Positions 44,556 through 53,093 of a DNA stretch of 64,000 nucleotides are shown one piece after another. Source of the DNA: Flavobacteriales bacterium (lineage in GTDB: Bacteria; Bacteroidota; Bacteroidia; Flavobacteriales; Weeksellaceae); the NCBI GenBank assembly GCA_020635515.1, contig JACJZS010000002.1, forward strand, positions 1,350,001 through 1,414,000, given 5' to 3'. Each line of letters opens with the position of its first letter. Position 1 is the first letter of the stretch. The notes under the pieces were generated by a model. It saw only the letters and a list, made by a program, of their open reading frames with translations. It was not told the DNA's origin and made no database searches. Position numbers and translations under genes: made by a program.

Positions 44556-44652
44556 AATTTTTTACTTTTTTTGATACAAGCGATTATTTGTTATAATTCT
44601 TAAAACTTGCATCATGGTTAAACATTAATTTTATAAACCTAATTTTTACTTT

Positions 44653-44850
44653 TTATTTAAGTGCAAGTTGTTTCAATACACTTTTTGTGTCTGCGTCGCT
44701 TACCAAACCTGCTTGAGTAAGGTTTCTCTTTTGTTTGGTTTCTTTTTTAGTAAGGATATGACTTTTGAAAGCATGCTTTCTTTTTATCTTTCCTGTACCT
44801 GTAAGCTTAAAACGCTTTTTTGCTCCTGATTTTGTTTTTAATTTTGGCAT
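44653..44850 (-). CDS. rpmI: 50S ribosomal protein L35
   Basis: The 65-residue basic protein starts MPKLKTKSGAKKRFKLTGTG and has KHAFKSHILTKKETKQKRNL, typical of L35. It lies between infC and rplT, with 97 nt to rplT. Confidence 0.98.
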   Translation of the reverse strand: MPKLKTKSGAKKRFKLTGTGKIKRKHAFKSHILTKKETKQKRNLTQAGLVSDADTKSVLKQLALK

Positions 44851-44882
44851 CTTTGTGCTTTTTTATGTCGTTATCAATTAAT

Positions 44883-45446
44883 TTATTTTATTTTTTTAGG
44901 ACTCAGCATCATAATCATTCTTTTTCCTTCTAATTTAGGTAAACCTTCAGGTTTTCCTACTTCTTCTAAATCTTGTGCTAACTTTAGAAGTAATATTTCT
45001 CCTTGATCTTTAAATATGATAGAGCGTCCCTTAAAGAATACATATGCTTTTACTTTAGAACCATCGTCTAAGAATTTATAAGCATGTTTCTTTTTAAACT
45101 CATAATCGTGTTCGTCGGTTTGTGGACCAAAACGAATTTCCTTCACTACAACTTTTACCTGTTTTGCTTTGAGTTCTTTTTGTTTTTTCTTTTGGTTATA
45201 CAAAAACTTTTTATACTCCAATACTCTACAGATAGGTGGGTCTGCTTTATCTGAAATAACCACCAAGTCTAATTCTAAATCTTCTGCAATTTTTAATGCT
45301 TCTGATGAAGAATATATACCTTGCTCTACATTGTCCCCAACTAAACGAACTTTAGGGAAACGAATTTTGTCATTAATCAGATGTTCCTCTTCTTTTTTTT
45401 GAGGAAGACGATTATTCCTTTTGTTTAATTTTTTTTTAAGTGCTAT
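44883..45446 (-). CDS. infC: translation initiation factor IF-3, apparent AUA start
   Basis: IF-3 keeps ribosomal subunits apart and checks start codons. Reading from ATA at 45446 gives 187 residues: a basic tail (IALKKKLNKRNNRL), the N-terminal domain (LINDKIRFPKVRLVGDNVEQG), the linker helix (RVLEYKKFLYNQKKKQKE) and the C-terminal domain (KEIRFGPQTDEHDYEFKKKHA, RMIMMLSP). The first in-frame Met (45266) would delete the N-terminal domain. No ATG, GTG or TTG lies between the in-frame TAA at 45459-45461 and the DLVV segment. ATA-GCA-CTT matches an M-A-L start. ATT at 45377 is a less likely alternative. Non-AUG infC starts are known to serve autoregulation in E. coli (AUU). Confidence 0.9.
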   Translation of the reverse strand: MALKKKLNKRNNRLPQKKEEEHLINDKIRFPKVRLVGDNVEQGIYSSSEALKIAEDLELDLVVISDKADPPICRVLEYKKFLYNQKKKQKELKAKQVKVVVKEIRFGPQTDEHDYEFKKKHAYKFLDDGSKVKAYVFFKGRSIIFKDQGEILLLKLAQDLEEVGKPEGLPKLEGKRMIMMLSPKKIK

Positions 45447-45474
45447 GTTATTTAATTTTTAAAGTTTAACTCTT

Positions 45475-47382
45475 TTATTTAAAATAAGAAACGAAATTTT
45501 CTATTGATACTTCTCCTATGTCTCCTTCACCTCTTTTTCTCAGCGAAATTGTTTCATTTTCTTCTTCTTTCTCTCCAACAATCAACATAAAAGGATACTT
45601 ATTTACTTCTGCATCTCGAATCTTTTTACCTGTTTTTTCGCTTCTATTATCAATCGAACCGCAAATATCGTATTTTTCCAACTGTTGTGCAACTTTTTTT
45701 GCATAGTCAGCATATTTTTCACTTATAGGAAGTAATATGTACTGTTCGGGAGCTAACCACAACGGTAAATCCCCAGCAGTATGCTCTAGAAGTATTGCAA
45801 TAAAACGTTCCATAGAGCCAAAAGGAGCTCTGTGAATCATTACAGGGCGATGTTTTTCGTTGTCAGCACCAACGTAAGATAATTCAAATCTTTCTGGTAG
45901 ATTATAATCTACTTGTATGGTTCCTAATTGCCAGCTTCTACCTAAAGCATCTTTTACCATAAAGTCAAGCTTTGGTCCGTAAAAAGCAGCTTCTCCGTAT
46001 TCAACCACAGTAGTTAGATTCTTATTTTTAGATGCTATTATAATTGCTTGCTCTGCTTTTTCCCAGTTTTCATCGGAACCGATATATTTTTCCTTATTGT
46101 CTTTATCTCTTAACGAAATTTGAGCGGTAAAATCATCGAATCCTAATTTTTTAAATACGAAAAGTACTAGGTCAATTACATTTTCAAATTCAGAAAGTAA
46201 TTGGTCTGGAGTACAGAAAATATGTGCATCATCTTGAGTGAAACCTCTTACACGAGTAAGTCCGTGTAATTCTCCACTTTGTTCGTATCTATAAACGGTG
46301 CCAAACTCTGCTAAACGCTTAGGTAAGTCTTTATAAGACCAAGGCGATGATTTATAGATTTCGCAATGATGAGGGCAGTTCATGGGTTTTAATAGGAATT
46401 CTTCTCCTTCATTAGGAGTCTTTATTGGCTGAAAACTATCTTCTCCATATTTTTCGTAGTGACCAGAAGTTACATAGAGTTCTTTGTGTCCTATATGAGG
46501 AGTAATTACCATTTCGTAACCTGCTTTTTTCTGAGCATCAGACAAGAAGTTTTCTAATTTTTTTCTGAGCGTTGCTCCTTTTGGTAGCCAAAGAGGTAGA
46601 CCCTGACCTACTTTTTCAGAAAAAGTATATATTCCTAGTTCTTTTCCTAGTTTTCTATGGTCTCGTTTTTTAGCTTCTTCTAGTAATTCTAAGTATTCAT
46701 TAAGTTCTTTTTGTTTAGGGAAAGAAATTCCATAAACACGAGTAAGTTGTTTGTTTTTTTCGTCTCCTCTCCAGTAAGCTCCTCCTGCACTAAGTACTTT
46801 TACTGCTTTTATGATTCCTGTTGATGGGATATGTCCTCCTCTACACAAATCTGTAAAATCATCATGAGTGCAGAAAGAAATGGTGCCATCTTCTAGATTC
46901 TCAATTAGTTCTGTTTTGTATTCGTTGTTTTTGTATTCCTCTAAAGCTTTTTCTTTAGAGATAGGATAGAGATTAAATTCAGAATTTTTCTTGGCATTTT
47001 CTAGCATTTTATCTTGAATTTTTTCAAAATCTTTTTCTTGGAAAGATTCATCTCCAAAATCTACATCGTAGTAGAATCCTTTTTCTATAGCAGGACCTAT
47101 GGTTAGTTTGGCATTAGGATAATAAAAAAGAATTGCTTGAGCCAACAAGTGTGCTGAAGAATGCCAAAATGCTTTTTTACCTAAGTCATCTTTCCAAGTA
47201 AGCAATTGTAAATTGGAATCAGAGGTTATAGGAGTTGTAACTTCTACTTGATTGTTGTCTACTAACGCAGAAATAACATTTCTAGCTAATCCTTCACTTA
47301 TATCTTTAGCTACTTCTATGGGAGTTATATGTTGTTGATTATACGAACGTACACTTCCATCTGGCAATGTAATATTAATCAT
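45475..47382 (-). CDS. thrS: threonyl-tRNA synthetase
   Basis: The 635-residue class II synthetase charges tRNA-Thr. It has an N-terminal TGS domain (about 1-60), the editing domain (HSSAHLLAQAIL about 76; CRGGHIPSTG with zinc-type ligands), class II motifs (FLLKPMNCPHHCEIYK with the zinc Cys, TRVRGFTQDDAHIF, GSMERFIAIL) and the C-terminal anticodon-binding domain. It heads the operon with infC 28 nt downstream. A minus-strand TACTTTTG lies at 47406-47413, 23 nt before the ATG. Confidence 0.98.
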   Translation of the reverse strand: MINITLPDGSVRSYNQQHITPIEVAKDISEGLARNVISALVDNNQVEVTTPITSDSNLQLLTWKDDLGKKAFWHSSAHLLAQAILFYYPNAKLTIGPAIEKGFYYDVDFGDESFQEKDFEKIQDKMLENAKKNSEFNLYPISKEKALEEYKNNEYKTELIENLEDGTISFCTHDDFTDLCRGGHIPSTGIIKAVKVLSAGGAYWRGDEKNKQLTRVYGISFPKQKELNEYLELLEEAKKRDHRKLGKELGIYTFSEKVGQGLPLWLPKGATLRKKLENFLSDAQKKAGYEMVITPHIGHKELYVTSGHYEKYGEDSFQPIKTPNEGEEFLLKPMNCPHHCEIYKSSPWSYKDLPKRLAEFGTVYRYEQSGELHGLTRVRGFTQDDAHIFCTPDQLLSEFENVIDLVLFVFKKLGFDDFTAQISLRDKDNKEKYIGSDENWEKAEQAIIIASKNKNLTTVVEYGEAAFYGPKLDFMVKDALGRSWQLGTIQVDYNLPERFELSYVGADNEKHRPVMIHRAPFGSMERFIAILLEHTAGDLPLWLAPEQYILLPISEKYADYAKKVAQQLEKYDICGSIDNRSEKTGKKIRDAEVNKYPFMLIVGEKEEENETISLRKRGEGDIGEVSIENFVSYFK

Positions 47383-47454
47383 TTTTGAGTTGAATTAATT
47401 CGATGCAAAAGTATTACTTATTTCAGTAATATTAAAATCATTTTTTTTTCTGTA

Positions 47455-47485
47455 TTGTTTATGCTAAATTTTTCTACTAATTTTG
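47455..47485 (+). promoter_or_regulatory. promoter of the amidohydrolase-bshB1 operon
   Basis: TTG at 47455-47457 and TAATTTTG at 47478-47485 are 20 nt apart. The ATG at 47496 follows 10 nt after the -7 box. Confidence 0.45.
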
Positions 47486-47495
47486 TTGAAAATTT

Positions 47496-48464
47496 ATGTA
47501 TATGAATCCCAAGGAAATTGTTTTACAAAAAATAAAAGAAAAAGGCGGTTGGGTAAATACTCACGCACATCTAGATAGAGCATATTCATTAGATGAAAAA
47601 ACTTTTTCGTACACTAATTCTTATCTTAAAGAAAAATGGCATTTGGTAGATGAAATGAAACGTGCTTCAAGTGTAGATACAATATACGGAAGAATGGAGC
47701 GAGCAGTAAATTTATTTTTAGAACAGGGAACTCAAGCGATAGGGACTTTTATAGATGTAGACGAAGTAATAGAAGATAGAAGTATAATAGCTGCACAAAA
47801 ATTAAAAGATAATTACGGTAAAGATATTGAGATACGATTTGCAAATCAGGTGTTGAAAGGAGTTATAGATCCTGTGGCTAAGGAATGGTTTGACAGGTCA
47901 TCTGACTTTGTTGATATAATAGGAGGGCTTCCTGCAAAGGATTTTGGTAGGGAAGAAGAGCATTTAGATATACTTCTTTCTACGGCAAAAGAAAAAGGAA
48001 AATTAGTTCATGTTCACGTTGATCAGTTTAATACTGATGAGGAAAAAGAAACGGAACTTTTGGCTAGAAAAACCATAGAGCATGGAATGCAAGGGAAAGT
48101 AACTGCAGTACATTCTATATCGGTAGCAGCACACCCAAAAAAATACAGACATGAGTTGTATAAACTTATGAAAGAAGCTGATTTAATGGTAATTTCGTGT
48201 CCTACAGCTTGGATAGATCATAACAGAACAGAGCGTTTGGCTCCAAGTCATAATTCTATGACTCCTGTAGATGAAATGATTCCAGCTGGGATTAATGTTG
48301 CTTTTGGAACCGATAATATTAACGATATCTACAAGCCATTTTCTGATGGAGATTTGTGGACGGAGCTAAGAGTAATGCTTGAATCTTGTCATTTTTATGA
48401 TGTAGAATTACTTGCGGAGATTGCAACAACTAATGGTTTAAAAGTTTTAGGACTTGATAAATAA
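47496..48464 (+). CDS. amidohydrolase family protein (cytosine-deaminase-like)
   Basis: A 322-residue metal-dependent hydrolase of the amidohydrolase superfamily. Metal ligands appear in WVNTHAHLDRAY (HxH about 23-25), VHVHVDQF, AVHSIS and FGTDNINDIY (catalytic Asp). This pattern resembles cytosine deaminase and N-isopropylammelide amidohydrolase types. Substrate unknown. It overlaps bshB1 by 11 bp, so a link to thiol or nucleobase metabolism is possible but unproven. Met3 (47502) is an alternative start. Confidence 0.82.
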   Translation: MYMNPKEIVLQKIKEKGGWVNTHAHLDRAYSLDEKTFSYTNSYLKEKWHLVDEMKRASSVDTIYGRMERAVNLFLEQGTQAIGTFIDVDEVIEDRSIIAAQKLKDNYGKDIEIRFANQVLKGVIDPVAKEWFDRSSDFVDIIGGLPAKDFGREEEHLDILLSTAKEKGKLVHVHVDQFNTDEEKETELLARKTIEHGMQGKVTAVHSISVAAHPKKYRHELYKLMKEADLMVISCPTAWIDHNRTERLAPSHNSMTPVDEMIPAGINVAFGTDNINDIYKPFSDGDLWTELRVMLESCHFYDVELLAEIATTNGLKVLGLDK

Positions 48465-49182
48465 TCAAATTGATATACTTGCTTTTGGTGCACATCCTGA
48501 TGATGTAGAATTGGGTTGTGCAGGAACTCTTGCTAAATCAATTTCTGAAGGGAAAAGCGTAGTAATTGTAGATTTGACTCAAGGAGAGCTGGGGTCAAGA
48601 GGAACTGTGGAAACAAGGTATAATGAAGCTGAAAAGGCAGGAGAAATTTTAGGAATTCAAGAAAGAATTAATCTCAAGCTAGAAGATGGTTTTTTTGAGA
48701 ACAATAGAGAAAATCAGTTGAAGATTATCCAACTAATAAGGAGATATCAACCAAGAATTATTATTACTAATCCTCCTACAGATAGGCACCCAGATCATGG
48801 GAAAGCATGCGAATTAGTTTGTATTTCTGTTTTTTTATCAGGACTGCTAAAAGTAAAAACTGAATTTGAGGGAGTTTTGCAAAAAGAATGGAGGCCTTTT
48901 CAAGTTTATCATTACATACAATGGGATAATTTAGAACCAGACTTTGTTGTAGATATTTCTGGTTTTGAAAGCATAAAGCTGGATTCTTGTATGGCTTATG
49001 AAACTCAATTTTATAAAAAAGACTTTAAAGAAGGTAAAATTACACCTATTTCAACTAAAAATTTTAAAGAAAGCATTCTTTATAGAATGAAAGATCTCGG
49101 TAGAATTACAGGTGTAGATTACGCAGAAGGCTTTTTAGCACAAAGAAAAATATCAGTTAAAAATATTTTTGATTTACATTAG
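48454..49182 (+). CDS. bshB1: bacillithiol biosynthesis deacetylase BshB1
   Basis: BshB1 removes the acetyl group from GlcNAc-malate in bacillithiol synthesis. The 242-residue protein has the zinc motif AFGAHPDDVELGCAGTLA at its start, LTQGELGSRGT, and RHPDHGKA, typical of the LmbE-like BshB1 group. It must start at TTG 48454: an in-frame TAG lies two codons upstream and the next Met is far downstream. It is translationally coupled to the amidohydrolase. Confidence 0.92.
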   Translation: MINNQIDILAFGAHPDDVELGCAGTLAKSISEGKSVVIVDLTQGELGSRGTVETRYNEAEKAGEILGIQERINLKLEDGFFENNRENQLKIIQLIRRYQPRIIITNPPTDRHPDHGKACELVCISVFLSGLLKVKTEFEGVLQKEWRPFQVYHYIQWDNLEPDFVVDISGFESIKLDSCMAYETQFYKKDFKEGKITPISTKNFKESILYRMKDLGRITGVDYAEGFLAQRKISVKNIFDLH

Positions 49183-49201
49183 GAAATACAAAAAAAATAC
49201 A

Positions 49202-49209
49202 TAAATTTG
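49202..49209 (+). promoter_or_regulatory. -7 box of the tRNA-His gene
   Basis: TAAATTTG at 49202-49209 fits the consensus and lies 13 nt before the tRNA. No TTTG at the usual distance was found. Confidence 0.45.
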
Positions 49210-49222
49210 CGTCCACTAAAAT

Positions 49223-49297
<75 letters not shown>

Positions 49298-49305
49298 CAA
49301 AGTGT

Positions 49306-49338
49306 AAATCCTAGTCTTTTTTAGATTAGGATTTTTTT
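49306..49338 (+). terminator. terminator after tRNA-His
   Basis: AAATCCTAGTCT pairs with AGATTAGGATTT (12 bp, one G-T) and is followed by a run of T, ending the tRNA-His transcript before the dus promoter. Confidence 0.85.
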
Positions 49339-49350
49339 GTTATTGTCTTA

Positions 49351-49381
49351 TTTGAGAATTATAACCAAAGAATTACTTTTG
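49351..49381 (+). promoter_or_regulatory. consensus promoter of dus, directly abutting its start codon
   Basis: TTTG at 49351-49354 and TACTTTTG at 49374-49381 are exactly 19 nt apart. The dus ATG starts at 49386, 4 nt after the -7 box. The mRNA should begin at or within a few nucleotides of the AUG. Confidence 0.75.
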
Positions 49382-49385
49382 TAGA

Positions 49386-50378
49386 ATGATAAAAATTGGA
49401 AATATAGAGCTTCCAGGTTTTCCTTTGCTACTTGCACCTATGGAAGATGTAAGTGATCCTCCGTTTCGGAAATTATGCAAACTGCATGGAGCAGATATGA
49501 TGTATTCGGAGTTTATTTCTTCTGAAGGTTTAATTCGTGATGCAATAAAAAGTGTGAAAAAATTAGACATTTTTGACTATGAACGTCCTGTAGGAATTCA
49601 AATTTTTGGAGGAGATGAAGAGGCAATGTCTATGTCTGCAAAGATAGTAGAAACGGTAAATCCTGATTTAGTAGATATTAATTTTGGTTGTCCTGTTAAA
49701 AAAGTAGTATGTAGAGGAGCAGGAGCAGGAGTATTAAAAGATATTGATTTAATGGTACGTCTTACCAAAGCGGTTGTGAAATCTACAAATCTTCCTGTAA
49801 CAGTAAAAACACGTTTAGGTTGGGACGAAGGAACTATAAATATAGATGAGGTTGCCGAACGATTACAAGACGTAGGAATTCAAGCATTGAGTATTCATGC
49901 ACGTACGCGTTCACAAATGTATAAAGGTCATTCTGATTGGTCTCATATAGCACGAATTAAAAATAACCCAAGAATAACAATCCCAATTTTTGGAAATGGA
50001 GATATAGATTCGCCAGAAAAAGCAAAAGAGTATAAAGAAAAATATGGCATAGACGGCATAATGATTGGTAGAGCTTCTATAGGATATCCATGGATTTTCA
50101 AAGAAATAAAACATTTTTTAGAAACAGGAGAAAAATTAGAATCTCCTTCAATTACTCAAAGATTAGAAGCAATTAAAATGCATGCTGATTTTTCAGTTGA
50201 GTGGAAAGGAGAAAAATTAGGGATATTAGAAATGCGTAGGCACTATACCAATTACCTAAAAGGAATCAGAGGGATAAAATCATACAGAAACGAATTTGTT
50301 CAAGCAAATACATTAGAAGAAATTTATGCTCTGATTGAAGAAGCGAATAACTTCTATTCCTCAGAGAATAATATGTGA
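49386..50378 (+). CDS. dusB: tRNA-dihydrouridine synthase (DusB-like)
   Basis: A flavin enzyme that reduces specific uridines in tRNA. The 330-residue TIM barrel has LAPMEDVSDPPFR at the start, the catalytic Cys in DINFGCPVKKV, KTRLGWD, SIHARTRSQMYKG and GIMIGRASIGYPWIF for FMN binding. The C-terminal helical domain contains the usual RRHYTNYLKGI. It ends 2 bp from the convergent small secreted protein gene. Confidence 0.94.
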   Translation: MIKIGNIELPGFPLLLAPMEDVSDPPFRKLCKLHGADMMYSEFISSEGLIRDAIKSVKKLDIFDYERPVGIQIFGGDEEAMSMSAKIVETVNPDLVDINFGCPVKKVVCRGAGAGVLKDIDLMVRLTKAVVKSTNLPVTVKTRLGWDEGTINIDEVAERLQDVGIQALSIHARTRSQMYKGHSDWSHIARIKNNPRITIPIFGNGDIDSPEKAKEYKEKYGIDGIMIGRASIGYPWIFKEIKHFLETGEKLESPSITQRLEAIKMHADFSVEWKGEKLGILEMRRHYTNYLKGIRGIKSYRNEFVQANTLEEIYALIEEANNFYSSENNM

Positions 50379-50380
50379 CA

Positions 50381-50878
50381 TTATTGCCAAAAGAACCAAT
50401 CAGTACCGTTATAAACGCATAAAAGCTTTGTAGAGGTGTCATAACAAATCATTCCAGGATAAGGATTTACAACATTAGAAACGGGGTCGTTTATTTTAGG
50501 TAAAATTAAAGCTTTTTCCTGTGACTCCAGAACTAAAGCTCCTTCGGCAGAAGAGGTATTTGCTCCAATAATTACACCATCTCCTATATCGGTATTGGTA
50601 TTTGTGGAAACATTAGCTCCAGAATCATCTGAGAGTTCTTTCCATATACCATTATAAAGTTTTACTTTCATGGAAGTTTTATCAAAAACTAGTGTTCCAG
50701 GAGTAAGATTGGTCATAGCTGTATTATTGTCCACATTAGGGAGGATAATTCCTTTAGTAGTTCCTGATGCAAAGTCTAACAAAGCATCTCCATCTACAGT
50801 ATCTTTTCCTATTGCTACTTGAGAGAATAAATAACAAGAGAAAAACATAAATAACACAAAAGATAGTTTAGTTTTCAT
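50381..50878 (-). CDS. small secreted protein with two repeated 'DxxxxxxxxYNGxxW' motifs
   Basis: A 165-residue protein with a signal peptide (about 1-19, ending CYLFSQ). Two copies of a strand motif are seen: GTLVFDKTSMKVKLYNGIW (about 61-79) and GMICYDTSTKLLCVYNGTDW (about 142-161). Similar modules occur in secreted proteins of Bacteroidota whose function is unknown. It follows the larger surface protein gene after 11 nt, and that protein ends with the same motif, so they are probably one operon and may act together. Confidence 0.75.
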   Translation of the reverse strand: MKTKLSFVLFMFFSCYLFSQVAIGKDTVDGDALLDFASGTTKGIILPNVDNNTAMTNLTPGTLVFDKTSMKVKLYNGIWKELSDDSGANVSTNTNTDIGDGVIIGANTSSAEGALVLESQEKALILPKINDPVSNVVNPYPGMICYDTSTKLLCVYNGTDWFFWQ

Positions 50879-50889
50879 AGTTTAGTTTT

Positions 50890-52833
50890 TTATTCATTAC
50901 AGGTTTGTTCAAGACAATCACTCCAAGAAGTTCCGTCATAAATTTTCAAACAACTTTCTGTAGTGTCAAAAATCAACATTCCTTCTTGAGCATCGTTAAT
51001 TTCAGTATCAGGATTTGAATGTCTAGTAATTACAAAACCTTTATTTTGCGAGTCAATCGTTAAAAAGCTATTTGGTATATTTTTAGGCCAATTACTTGAT
51101 TGTTCTCTTGTGGAAATAGCTACATCTGTAAACTCAGTAGGAGTTCCTAGTAAACCTGATTTTTTACAAGGACATTTTATACTTGTTACAAAGTTAGAAC
51201 TGACTTCACATCCACCGGGGAAAGTAAGAATCACATTGTAAGTTCCTGAATTAGGTTCGCTTGAAATATCATACGAGTTGGAGTTAGCTCCAGTTATAGC
51301 AATGTCATCTTTATACCATTGGTATGATGCGCCAGTAACAGGGTCTACAGATAGAATTGATTCGCCAATACATACCAATCCATGAGTATTGATAGGGACA
51401 ACTGTTATCACAGGGACTTCCCCAAATCCTGAATAATATCCCCCATAACCAGCAAAACCACTAGCTCCCATCAAGGTTACTTGTACGGCACCAGTAGAAG
51501 TAATTTCTGTATTACCAGAAATACTTTGTCTATAAGAAACCCAGTTGGTATTTCCTGTTACAGGTAAGGGATTAGCGAGAGTAGTCCCATTGACAGAAAC
51601 CGATTCGCTACTAGGTGCAAGAATAGCTACTTCACTATTATTGTAGGTTGCATTTCCAATTTTATTTCCCTCAGGAATAAAATCTACTTCTGTTGTTCCA
51701 AAGCATGATAATGGAGGTACAAACATTAAGCTATTGGTTGCTGCGGATCCAGAACCAAAAATTTTATGAAAAGTATAGAACGGACGCGTAGATTTTAGGT
51801 ACATATTTCCATCTGCATTAAAATAGGAATTAGGAATGAGTACATAATCTCCAGCATTTGCTAATGTATAAACTCCAGCAGTTCCATTTACGTCTATTAC
51901 AGTATTTGCAACTGTTGCAACTACGATTACTTTTTCTCTATTACCTCCATTACCTTCCATTACTACATATTCTCGTCCTACTTGCTCTGTAGGTACAAGT
52001 TGATCGAATCCCAAATCTCTACTATTTCCACCACCTTGTTGCATAAGACCTCCTACAGCAACTGTTACGTTTTTTGTTGATTGAATTCTAGCACCTAGCC
52101 AACCGTAATCTTGTACACTTAGTTGATTTATTTTTACAGGAGCGTATAAAATAAAGGATTCGCCTTTTTGTAATGTTCTAACTATAGTTGTTCCAGTAAT
52201 TGGCGTTCCGCTAGTTCCATTGTCAAACTCCATGCCTGGTTTCAGATTTGAAATGGTTATGTCTGTATTATCCTCTGTTGCCATAATAGAGAGCATATTT
52301 CCAACAGCAGATATGTTTGTAGTGTCTTCCGTGGGACTTCCTCCCCATCTAAAATCTTTACCTAAAGCTACATTCCCTTTTGTAGAGGACGAACAAGCTT
52401 GTGCACCAGCTCTTGCTCTGTAGTTTACGAAGAAATCTCCAGTAGAGGAAAATATAACTCCTTCTCCATTTCCGTCCATTATTTTTCCTACTTGAGCTTT
52501 GGCTACTGTCATAGGTCCTACGCCTAGTGTTCCTATTTCAAGTCGTAATGGATTGGCGTTATTTAGAGTTAATGGACTTGTTACAGTAGAAGTCGAGTTT
52601 GTATTTAAGTTTAAAACTGTTGCGGTAAGAGGATTTCCTGCAGCATCAGTAAAAGTTATAGATATGTTTGATGTGGAAGGTGTTGATAGGTAAAAAAACT
52701 CTTGAGTAATTGTGGCGGTTGTGTACTCTCCCACATGAATAGGATTAAAATAATGAATATTATCCAATTGTCCATAAGAGAATTTATAAGTGTTTAGAAG
52801 AAGTATTAGTATTATATAAATTCTATTTTTCAT
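50890..52833 (-). CDS. large secreted protein, IgGFc-binding-like domain plus Ig-like/PKD region
   Basis: A 647-residue secreted protein. It has a signal peptide (about 1-21), then a ~400-residue beta-rich region resembling the IgGFc-binding N-terminal family (NMLSIMATEDNTDITI, GESFILYAPV, YVLIPNSYF, RPFYTFHKIFGSG). An Ig/PKD-like domain at about 465-555 (SYQWYKDDIAITGANSNSYD) precedes the C-terminal GMLIFDTTESCLKIYDGTSW motif shared with the following gene. No T9SS sorting domain is evident. Function unknown; a surface role is inferred. Confidence 0.75.
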   Translation of the reverse strand: MKNRIYIILILLLNTYKFSYGQLDNIHYFNPIHVGEYTTATITQEFFYLSTPSTSNISITFTDAAGNPLTATVLNLNTNSTSTVTSPLTLNNANPLRLEIGTLGVGPMTVAKAQVGKIMDGNGEGVIFSSTGDFFVNYRARAGAQACSSSTKGNVALGKDFRWGGSPTEDTTNISAVGNMLSIMATEDNTDITISNLKPGMEFDNGTSGTPITGTTIVRTLQKGESFILYAPVKINQLSVQDYGWLGARIQSTKNVTVAVGGLMQQGGGNSRDLGFDQLVPTEQVGREYVVMEGNGGNREKVIVVATVANTVIDVNGTAGVYTLANAGDYVLIPNSYFNADGNMYLKSTRPFYTFHKIFGSGSAATNSLMFVPPLSCFGTTEVDFIPEGNKIGNATYNNSEVAILAPSSESVSVNGTTLANPLPVTGNTNWVSYRQSISGNTEITSTGAVQVTLMGASGFAGYGGYYSGFGEVPVITVVPINTHGLVCIGESILSVDPVTGASYQWYKDDIAITGANSNSYDISSEPNSGTYNVILTFPGGCEVSSNFVTSIKCPCKKSGLLGTPTEFTDVAISTREQSSNWPKNIPNSFLTIDSQNKGFVITRHSNPDTEINDAQEGMLIFDTTESCLKIYDGTSWSDCLEQTCNE

Positions 52834-53042
52834 AATAATAATATAATTTCAACAAATAATTATTTATGTCAAAATTAGAAAAATATATTTGATTACCTAA
52901 ATAAATTAGATGAATTGTTGTTTTTGATAGATGAGTTATAGTAATATAATTTTTTCTTATATTGTTGAACCTAACTTTATGTCAAGTACTTTATCGTTTT
53001 TGAGATTTATAGATTTAGATAATTGTTTATGTATGTAAATAA

Positions 53043-53072
53043 GAACGTGCGAAATATGAATTTCGCACGTTC
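53043..53072 (-). terminator. hairpin after the pRiA4b-like gene
   Basis: A perfect 13-bp stem (GAACGTGCGAAAT with ATTTCGCACGTTC, 4-nt loop) lies 21 bp beyond the stop of the pRiA4b-like gene. The T tract on the minus strand is weak. The remaining 52834-53042 region is AT-rich with no gene seen. Confidence 0.65.
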
Positions 53073-53093
53073 AAATACAATATTATTGTAGTG

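Noticed and set aside
44883..45266. 127-residue infC starting at the first ATG
   Set aside because: It would lack the IF-3 N-terminal domain, which is clearly encoded upstream in the same frame.
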